Source: Portulaca oleracea
Lineage: Eukaryota; Streptophyta; Magnoliopsida; Caryophyllales; Portulacaceae
Length of the DNA: 64,000 nt
Assembly: GCA_029582165.1 (NCBI GenBank)
Contig: CM055870.1
Coordinates: 18,416,332 to 18,480,331 of the forward strand
Direction: 5' to 3'
Both the position numbers and the translations under genes were made by a program. Under the pieces are notes generated by a model. It was not told the origin of the DNA. It worked only from the letters and a program-made list of their open reading frames with translations, and did no database searches. Positions 56,028 to 64,000 of the stretch are shown in pieces; within the stretch, counting starts at the first letter, position 1, and each line of letters begins with the position of its first letter.

Positions 56028-57636
56028 TAATGGGTAAGATACAACATTTAGGTAGTCCTTCTCGGAAGGATTTTACCTAAGAAATCTTCATGAAGAATAC
56101 AATGCATCTCCCAAGCTAGGGAATCTATAATCCCACTTAACATTATCGGTTACGCTCATACCATACTCAGCTAACCAGTCAGCTGCTCTATTTACTTCCT
56201 TATAGACATAATGAATTTGTGAACAATTGACACTTTGCAAAAACTCCTAATGTCAAAAACAATGTTTGAGATCTCCCACGGAATGCTGTGAACTCCATTA
56301 ACTGCATCCACCAAGATCTTGTTGTCGCCTTCCACTATCATATTTGTTAACTCTCTTTCATCTGCCTCCTTTAAAACATTTCATAGCGCCACTGCTTCTG
56401 CAACTCGGATAGGAGCATTAGCCTCATTGAACGAGTGCGCTGCAACCACCGCTCCTCTACTATCACGAATGACGAAACCTCTCGTTGAACCATTAGAGAC
56501 TTGAGCACCATCAAAGTTAATTTCAAGCCCCCCACCTGCTGGCGGCCTCCAAGAAATCGAATTCCACTTGAAGTTTTGTCAGTAAATCCCAGACACATTA
56601 ATGATGTCTTCATGCAAGTGGGACACATTGAAGCTAATTCTCCACTCCGCACAGACTCTTTTAGTCCTCAAGAGAGAAAGAAGAGGGTTGGTTGGGATAT
56701 TGTCAAACACCATGGCACTCCTAGATTTCGAAGTACTCTAAAGGAGTGAAACAACTCGATCAATATTTTTAGAATTGAACCTGGATTTGAAGTTGGCTAA
56801 CCCCTCAAAAAGGGAAAAAGAGCCGTCGAAAAATGTGTTTGGTTGAATCCAACCATCCTGAATGGCTAAACCCCAAACTTATTTTATGAACTTACAATGA
56901 ATAAACTGGTGTTCGATGGACTCCTTCCCATCGTCACAAAGGATACATTTTTTTTATTGATGTTTGTCCCACGATGTCCAATTCCCTATTGGAATTCATA
57001 ACATCACTAACCATGAGAGTTTGATCAATCATGGCATCCTCCCTAGGTGCATTGGTCTCAATTGAAGGCTTTTCGCCGCACCATATATCTTTCCAAAAGT
57101 TAATACTCTTGTCATTCCCCACTTTCCACTGAATCCCTTTCCTAAAGATTTTCCTATTCTTAAGAATTCCTTCCCAAGCCCATGAATCCCCAGGCTTAAC
57201 TTTTCGTGAAAAGAAATCCTCTAAACGATAGTATATTGAGTGGATGACGTCAACCCACAGTCATGTCCCTTTAAGGTATTTCCAAATAAACTTACAAAGG
57301 AAAGCACTATTTACCACTTCAAATTTCGGAGGCGTAGACCACCCAAGTTTTTTGGCCAACAAATCTTATCCCACGAGATGAGTGGGAGGCTTTTTTCGTC
57401 TTTAGATCTTTCCGAAAAGAGTTCCTATTTGTGGAGTTAATTTTCCGCGGCACTTCTTTTAGGAGGTGAAAGCATTGCACAGTATGTGCAGGCATTGATC
57501 CTAAATTAGATTAAATTGTACATACATGATTGTAACTTATTAAGGGTCCTGGAAATAAGGTGCCTAAAAGACTCGGCAAAGGGACGCCCCTTAAACACAG
57601 GACAACCAAGATACTTGCCAAGCCTATCTGTACTAA
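56028..57636 (-). mobile_element. LINE fragment 2, interrupted by CACTA 2
   Basis: Minus-strand order: end of RT (DRLGKYLGCPVFKGRPFAES at about 57630-57570), a region with NFWKDIWCGEKPS (about 57110-57060) typical of the zone before zf-RVT, and an RNase H (FDGAQVSNGSTRGFVI with Asp; AEAVALWNVLKEA with Glu; IVEGDNKILVDAV with Asp; then VNRAADWLAEYG). Stops and frameshifts are frequent. The likely tail is the T-rich stretch just left of 56028. The frame 57506-57703 reads across the CACTA border, so its N-terminal residues are not LINE. Confidence 0.85.
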
Positions 57637-57651
57637 CACTAGTAGAATTGG
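57637..57651 (+). repeat. CACTA 2 terminal inverted repeat
   Basis: CACTAGTAGAATTGG. It is preceded by TAA, a possible three-base target duplication. Confidence 0.8.
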
Positions 57652-57654
57652 TGC

Positions 57655-58179
57655 CCAAAAACGTCTGGAATTGGCGTCTAATATGGGTGTAAACAGAAGC
57701 CAAAATGGTTTTGGCGTCTGATTAAAATGGACGCCAAAACCTAGTACGCCTTTTTTAAAAAAGTGTCTGTAAATGGCGTTTGTTTCAATCAGACGCCAAA
57801 ATTGTTGCAGACTACGAGGGTTGTGTCAGACCAAGTTCGGCGTCTGTCTGGCATGAAACAGACGCTGTTTTTTATGCAGAAACGGCGTCTGTTTCATGCC
57901 ATACAGACGCCGATTTGGGTTCCAGAAACAAAAAAAAAAAAAAACTTAAATGATATATATTTGCATTTGTAATTATAAAATAACGTGAATTCAATAATGA
58001 AAATAATTAGAATAAATAGTATATTTTGAGTGTTCTAATTATAAAATAAAGCGTAAAAATTAAATTTTTGTATTTGTAATTAAATTGTTTAATAAGAATT
58101 GTGGAGACATTAATAATGAAAATAAATACATTTTATATAATAATAAATGATATATATGTGCAAATATTCTTGTATGTAC

Positions 58180-58215
<36 letters not shown>

Positions 58216-58690
58216 TTTATAGAAATAACAACAATAAAATGATAATGAATATATATTTTAACAAATAAAAAAATATAATACAACTTTATTAATGATATTT
58301 TTTACTAAATTAAATGATACAAACAAAATAAAAACCTAAATTACAATTAATATATGACTTCAATATTTTTCAATCTTGATTTTTCAATCTTCAATCTTGT
58401 ATCTTCAATCTTCAATCTCCAATGTTCAATCTTCAATTGTAAAATTTTCAATTTATCAATCTTGGATGGATTTGAGGTGTTGTGAAGGTTAGGGGAAATG
58501 AGAGAATTAATGAGAGAAGATGAGAGAAATGAAATGGAGATGAGTGGGAAAAATTCGGAGGGAAGTTTGAGGGCTCAAGGCTTATATAAGTGCTGGTAAA
58601 ATGGCGTCTGTTTTCCCGCCAAACAGATGCCATTTTCAATTTCAATTATTTGGGCGTCTGTTTGGCGGGAAAACAGACGCCTAAATTGGG
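57655..58690. repeat. CACTA 2 subterminal repeats
   Basis: GGCGTCTG and its complement CAGACGCC occur at least a dozen times in two blocks (57655-57920 and 58600-58685), often as facing pairs such as GGCGTCTGTTTCATGCC, so the DNA can form cruciforms. Between the blocks the DNA is AT-rich with a TA microsatellite (58184-58212) and TCAATCTTCAATCTT repeats. Confidence 0.82.
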
Positions 58691-58728
58691 TAAATTTTCG
58701 AAAATTTTTCGCTGCTGGCTGGCGCGCG

Positions 58729-58729
58729 C

Positions 58730-58784
<55 letters not shown>

Positions 58785-58786
58785 GA
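58729..58786. repeat. ATT microsatellite
   Basis: About eighteen ATT units directly after GGCGCGCGCT, within CACTA 2. Confidence 0.95.
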
Positions 58787-59220
58787 TATTATAATTGATA
58801 CTATTATTATTATTATTGATACTATTACTGTTATATATTCTTAATTTTAGTTATAACTAATTATGATGTATATATGTGTATATTTTTTAGGTATAGTTAA
58901 TTATTAATTATTCTTGTTAGTTATATTGTAATTTTTTCTAGGTAGATAATTTAATTTATATATATATGTTTCACTCTCGATTATGTTGTTAATTATAATT
59001 ATTCTCATGTGTACGTACGTGTTATTATATATATATATATGTGTTAATTAAGTTAATTAATTTGTACGTATGTGCGCAAACATAATGAAAAATATTTCGA
59101 TGTTTGGATTAAATAATGTACTAGCTAATAAGTATGAATGTAATTAAGAAAGAGTTTAAATATTTTGTTCGTCTATACAATGTAAAATATAAACACAATT
59201 AAAATGATCGATTAATGTCG

Positions 59221-61612
59221 TCACACGGCGGCGGCATCGTCATCATCACTTTCGCTCTCCTCCTCATCGTCGTCATTATCACCCTGATTCTGGCGTTGTG
59301 TCAATTCTTCGAGGCTATGGAATAGGTATTGGCCTCCTGGGATACAACAACAATTTGGAAATTAAAGGTATGAAATACAATCAAAATGAATTAAGTAATT
59401 ATTGGAACGTGTAATTAGTAATTTAATTTTGTGTTTATGGAAAAAAATATGCTTACCTGGGTAAGCATATAACGAGTCCTCGGGAGGAACGGTGGGCTGA
59501 GGTTGTGGGGTTTGAGAGACGGGGGTCCGAGAAATCTTTGCGCGTGGGCGGTGTGGAGGAGGTCCGGTGTATGGCACTTGACTTCGGAGGAAGATCCATG
59601 AGGAAAGGGGCTTGCCAGCTCTGACTTGTTTGCTGCTGCAACATTCTTTGCATTTGCAACATTTGTTGCATTACTTGTTGCCTCACCTTCTCTTCCAAGG
59701 CTGCGTCAGATCGGTGTCGTTGTTCCTCAAATTCTCTCTGGAATTGTTCCTGCAGCATGCGCTTATCTTGTTTGCGTTGTTGCCTCTCTTCCTCGAGTTG
59801 ACGCTGAAGCTCTCTGTTCAGCTCCGTAATAGAGGCTCGGACGTCGACGCTATCGGTGTTATTACGACATCGTGGACGTCTCCTCGATGAGATGTGGGTG
59901 AACTGCGTCTTCATAGCTTCCCCCACAACCCCCATGCCCACGACGTGTCCCCGAATTTGCAGTTGTTTGTCCAACCAGAACTCGTCTCCAGACATAATGG
60001 GAGTTTCTGGTTGACCGTCCTCCCGTTGCTTTGCCTCCATCTCTCTTCTGTACGATTCATAATCACTATGCATCGTCTCCTGGTCGATACAAAGAAAGAG
60101 TAGTTGGAATAAGTGAATTAAAGTTAATGTTCATACGTGTACGTACGATTATAATAACTTAAATATTGGATGATGAAGGTACTTACCCCAAGCTGGCGGA
60201 ACCTGTCGTGCACCCACTGATTGGTGCCCTGCTTCATGTGTGTCGCTTGCAATTGCTCCCATATGTCAGGGTCCTTTCCATCATTTTTTTCTTTTTGTAC
60301 GTAAGTGCGAATATAAATTAAACGTTAAATTAAACCATAATTAAAGTCATAATTAAATTCATAATTAACTTACCAACTTCTCTCTGACGATGCCGAAGGA
60401 AACTGGGCCCCTTGTGTGTGATGGTGGGCCCTTATCTTGGTTCATTTTCCTCGCCTTGCTCATATTCTTGCTCTTCTCGACGAATTTGGGGTCTTGCCAA
60501 TGGGCAATGAATTTCTCCCAAATCTCGTCGTCGACAATCCATTTGGGTTTGCCCCTCCCCGACAACCATCTTTTTTTGGATTTGCCGATAGCGTCGGCGT
60601 ACTGTTTTTGGGCCCTCCTAAGGAACCAATCACGTATATAGGTCTCGTGTTGGTCTTCCCACCAAAATTTTTTCTGCATTCAAACCATACATGAAGAATT
60701 AAACATGCAAATAAATTAAACCATTGCACTATACACTAATTCATATTAATATATCTGAACGGCCACACACCGGATAACCATACACAAACATACACGTACG
60801 CATTATATATATATACAAACATACACCAATATGAAAGACAACGTACGTATGCAAAAATCTAAAGAGATAAAAATGTGAGAGTTTTACCCTGAACTCGTCG
60901 TATATCAAATCCACCGTCCTCTTGGGCACTTTGCTCCATACCGGCCAGAACCCTCGAAAATTCTGCTTTACTATGTCCATGATGGCCCTGGTTGCGTGTG
61001 CCCCATATGGCGCCACACTTAAATCAATTTGAAATGAAACATCGATTAGATTGAGGCATACAAAATTATATATATTTAAACACAAATTAAGTTATAAATG
61101 CATAATCAAAGTTCAGATTGATACTCACGCGCCATTACAAGGTCTAATGATGAACCTCCCATCCGGTGTTTTTTGAGCGTCCGCCCGAACGTCCAGTTGA
61201 ATTCGATATCGTTCCCCGACGTTTGGGTAGTGTCGCCCTCCCCTTCAGTCCGCGGCCCACCCTGTTCGGCCTGGGGTCCATCCCCTTCAGTTTGGGTACC
61301 CCCAACATCAGTTTGGTCACCCCCATCATCAGTTTGGGCCCCTCCCTGAAGCCCCTGAGCATAAAACCCGCCCATCGTCTCGTTCCCTGCTGGCACAGTA
61401 CTACCCGTAAAGAACGGCATGAGCTCCAGCGTGGATGGGTCTAGCTGTGAAAAGAAGTCGTAGTTGCTTCCCTCGGGTTGAGAAGCAGCTTCATGGCCTG
61501 GATCAAACTGGGGAATGTATGGAGTCTGTGGGGCCGATGAGGAACCACCCCTCGTGTTCGGTCTAGACCCACCACGGGTCCGAGGTCTGCGTGATCCGTC
61601 TCTTCCTGACAT
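59221..61612 (-). CDS. Transposase_24 (PttA-type) gene of CACTA 2
   Basis: Probable exons on minus: 61612-61129 (MSGRDGSRRPRTRGGSRPN, Gly/Gln-rich), 61017-60888 (VAPYGAHATRAIMDIVKQNF), 60673-60374 (KKFWWEDQHETYIRDWFL, AIGKSKKRWLSGRGKPKWIV), about 60290-60187 (TNQWVHDRFRQLG), 60079-59457 (RREMEAKQREDG, then a long Glu/Gln coiled coil) and 59336-59221 (GGQYLFHSLEEL, acidic tail, TGA). Donors and acceptors are GT-AG. The phase between exons 1 and 2 is off by one, exon 4's acceptor is uncertain, and a one-base shift near 59580 is needed to reach the last exon, so it may be damaged. The domain is the same as in CACTA 1 but the sequence is only distantly similar. Its likely role is binding element ends. 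Confidence 0.7.
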
Positions 61613-61884
61613 AATGCAACTGCAAAATAAAAGTAGAATAGACATTGAGTTAGTATCAGGATGCACGAAATAAAATGGTTGGTACTGTGAACTAGTAGCC
61701 ACTCCCAAACAATACAATGTATTAAAAGAGATCGACCACACAATGAGGTAGAATATGACAAACATTGAATTAGTTTCACTTAGGCACACAATCAATTCGT
61801 TTCACTTAGAAAATAGAATACATAATATGTGTTCGTTGAAGACAATATTGTAACACAATCAAAATTTGATTACTATATTGTTAT

Positions 61885-63295
61885 TTAATAGTCTTCGTTG
61901 TCTTCATCGTCCTCATCAACCTCGTCATCGTCACCCTCATCATCTTCGTCATCCTCGATGTCTTCATCGTCCTCATTGGCTACATCAGACGTATTACCAC
62001 CCACTATTAATTGTGCGTTGTCCATGTCCGCAACCTCATCGAACACCCCTTCAATAGCGAGTACTTGTGATACGGTACCGTCATTGGGGTTGATCGGGAC
62101 AACAGCTCTTGGTTGGTCATCTTGGATGGCCAACGGAAGGGTGAACTGCTTGTACTGTGCATAAGATGGTTTGTTTGCAACCATAACCCACCAGTTAGCT
62201 TTATCTCGTATCCCTGTCGGGTAATTCATGAACAACACTTGGGTTGCGCATCCTGCCATGATAAATGGGTCATACTTCGAGCAAATGCGTCCTTGTGTAA
62301 TTCAACAAACGGGCATAACCTTGGTGAACGTACACCTCGTCGGTATTGTCAAACCAATCACATCTAAACAGATGCTTTTCTTGTTGTGAATGCCCAACAT
62401 ATTCAAAGGCAATGACTTCTTGGAGAACACCATAGAAGTCATCGACAAATCCACCGCCACCCGTGCCTTTGACACACACCCCCGCACTATACGAAGCCAC
62501 TGAGTTACTCCTTGCTTGTGTGTGAAATAAGAACCCGTTGATTCGGTAAGCACTCCAGGTAGTCACTTTAGGGGAAGGCATTCGGGCTAACTGATAAAGG
62601 TGTTCATGACGCTCATCTTCGTAAAACCGAAACGCTTCCCAATTTTCCTACATTTGGAGAACCGCATAAGAAGTTGAATGGTTTAAGTTTTGGCTACATA
62701 TCGTTCATTGCCTGCTCCGACAAATTGCCTGCTCCGACAAATTGTGCTTCGACTTCTGACTTATCAACCTCACGGCAGTGGACAACTCAGTATGGGTCGT
62801 ACACCCTTCCCACAGAGGCTGTTGAGCAGATTGTAGCATATCATAAAATTGTTGAGCTCCTGCATTAGGCGCCTCATTCGCCATGATGAAATCATTCATC
62901 ATCTCTTCCGTTCTGTCGATGAACGGTGGCTGATTCGGTTCCTCGTTTGTCGAAGGACTACCTGCAGACGGTTCCCAATCACCTTCCGCATCGTCATCAC
63001 TGTCATCCTCATCATCAAAGTCACCCCATTCTTCACCGTGGCTCGTCCAACACCATTATTGTTCCATAAACCCTCGCCTATACAAATGTTCTTTAACTTC
63101 TTCAGGACTAAGTCCGCTCTTATTCTTGCACTTCACACATGGGCACTGATACTTTCCAGTCCTCGGATACTCATACGAATTACTCTTTGCAAATTCATCA
63201 AACATGGCTACCCCAGCAGCCTATTCAGCCCTGATAACCCTCCTACCCGGTTCAAACCTCTCGTACATCCAACGGCGATGTGGGGGCCCGTCCAT
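61885..63295 (-). pseudogene. TNP2-type CACTA transposase without catalytic core
   Basis: Starts MDGPPHRRWMYERFEPGRRV (ATG at 63295), a transposase-associated domain with CPCVKC (Cys ligands) and HGEEWG. In-frame stops TAG (after RVIRAE) and TAA (after GFMEQ) interrupt it. After FYDMLQSAQQPLWEGCT and the next 40 residues the frame jumps straight to the C-terminal region: a DUF4216-like segment (KVTTWSAYRINGFLFHT, EKHLFRCDWFD, YDPFIMAGCATQVLF) and a very acidic tail ending DDEDNEDY, TAA at 61885-61887. The whole Transposase_21 core, several hundred residues, is absent. A 17-bp direct repeat GCCTGCTCCGACAAATT lies next to the junction. It cannot transpose on its own. Confidence 0.85.
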
Positions 63296-63312
63296 AATGT
63301 ACGTGAATCTAT

Positions 63313-63382
63313 ATTCAAGCCCACCATGAATTTAATTAATAATCGAAAATAAATTATTCAAGCCCACCATGAATTTAATTAA
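63313..63382. repeat. 27-bp direct repeat
   Basis: ATTCAAGCCCACCATGAATT plus seven bases occurs twice, at 63313-63339 and 63356-63382, upstream of the TNP2-type gene start. Confidence 0.9.
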
Positions 63383-63419
63383 GCTATGTCACTAGGCAAG
63401 AGGATCATGTTATTATCCA

Positions 63420-63945
63420 AGGAGAGTGTGTTTGTTAACTGTTAATCTATGGCTGAAAAAGACTTTCATGAGTCGTACCGACTCTCCTTTATTCGTTTGG
63501 TTCCTAAAAAGCAGCGCAATTTTCCAAAGTGAACTTGCATGAGGGCTATACGGTGCTCTGGGAGTAAGAACCATCTCAGATTCGATACAATGGAGTGTTT
63601 ATATTGCACAGATTGAGGGGTAGCAAGACAAGGTGGGGTTGAAAGAGAAGCTCATAGTAAAGGGTCTAATAGAAATGCATGGTGTTGGATTTCTATATAT
63701 TAGACCTTTTACTATGAGCTTCTCTTTCAAACCCACCTTGTCTTGCTACCTCAATCTCGCAATAGAAACACTCCATTGTATCGAATCTGATGTTTCTTAC
63801 TCCCAAAGCAATCAGATAGCCCTCGTGCAAGTTCACTTAGGAAAATTGCGCTGCTTTTTAGGAACCAAACGAATAAAGGAGAGTCAACACGCCTCATGCA
63901 AGTCCCTTTCAGCGGTAGATTATCAGATCACGAAACACACACTCG
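63420..63945. repeat. Long near-perfect inverted repeat (hairpin)
   Basis: Left arm about 63420-63680, right arm about 63692-63945, with a loop of roughly 15-30 bases. The inner 200 bases of each arm match with few differences (for example TTCCTAAAAAGCAGCGCAAT against its complement at 63845-63864). The outermost 60 bases are more diverged. The open frame 63633-63956 crosses the loop and is a by-product. A transcript would fold into a long double strand. Confidence 0.9.
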
Positions 63946-64000
63946 TTGGACACTAACAGGATCCAAACTCAACCTCTTTTTATGACATATATATATAAAT

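Larger units (their letters stand above)
57637..63300 (-). mobile_element. CACTA (En/Spm) transposon 2
   Basis: The end CACTAGTAGAATTGG at 57637 breaks a LINE RT frame exactly. Going right, there are subterminal repeats (57700-58690), the transposase_24 gene (59221-61612) and the TNP2-type gene (61885-63295), both minus strand. The opposite terminus is not in the window; the right limit given is only the last recognised coding sequence. It is a different family from CACTA 1 (different terminus and subterminal motif). Confidence 0.85.

Noticed and set aside
58590..58844. ORF with a long poly-Ile run
   Set aside because: Translation of the ATT microsatellite.
61866..62164. Ser/His-rich plus-strand ORFs
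   Set aside because: Antisense of the acidic tail of the TNP2-type gene.
63633..63956. 107-codon ORF
   Set aside because: Spans the loop of the long hairpin and has no domain; a protein gene would not be self-complementary over its length.
1..64000. CRISPR array, rRNA and tRNA genes
   Set aside because: The repeats seen are minisatellites or subterminal repeats without CRISPR-like spacers; no cloverleaf or rRNA sequence was recognised by eye (a tRNAscan search was not possible).

Overview
This is nuclear DNA of a flowering plant, almost certainly a eudicot. It has intron-containing plant genes, several plant-specific transposon families, AT-rich intergenic DNA and no bacterial-style operons. 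Nothing in the sequence fixes the species. Only two host protein-coding genes are convincing: a seven-exon gene for a small secreted leucine-rich-repeat protein (36016-37341, plus strand) and a nine-exon gene for a 597-residue protein of the Arabidopsis At2g33490 family (38742-42088, minus strand). They converge on a roughly 1.4 kb spacer. Nearly everything else is mobile DNA.

Bases 1-24223 are a nest of insertions. A Ty1-copia element (internal tail 22887-23396, LTR 23397-24223) is cut by a CACTA DNA transposon, whose right half occupies 19843-22886. The CACTA transposase gene is in turn cut by a minus-strand Athila-like Ty3-gypsy element running from 19842 down past 1473. That element keeps a gag-protease reading frame with only two nonsense codons and no polymerase. 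Its 5' LTR is split at 7492/18452 by a Tekay-type chromovirus (7493-18451) with unusually long 3.3 kb LTRs and a five-base target duplication (ACTAG). Its 3' untranslated part is cut at 1472/1473 by another gypsy element, of which only the 3' LTR (419-1472) and a tandem-repeat 3' UTR (1-300) lie in the window.

Bases 24224-35800 hold an eroded gypsy-LTR-like remnant, a TRIM (26599-27289) and many short inverted-repeat elements, both hAT-type and Mutator-type, several with intact target duplications. The gene island is at 35.8-42.1 kb. Bases 42.7-49 kb hold more hAT-type elements, one nested inside another with an 8-base duplication. A 5'-truncated LINE (48953-50785) and further MITEs and a SINE-like unit follow up to 56 kb.

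Bases 56028-64000 start with a second LINE fragment. It is cut at 57637 by the left end of a second CACTA element. This one carries a multi-exon transposase_24 gene (59221-61612) and a TNP2-type gene whose catalytic core is missing (61885-63295), both on the minus strand. A long near-perfect hairpin (63420-63945) lies just beyond.

The host genes have no visible functional link to each other. The transposon genes act within their own elements: gag packages, protease, RT/RNase H and integrase copy and insert, and the two CACTA proteins bind element ends and cut. All coding regions of the mobile elements except perhaps the two transposase_24 genes are visibly broken.
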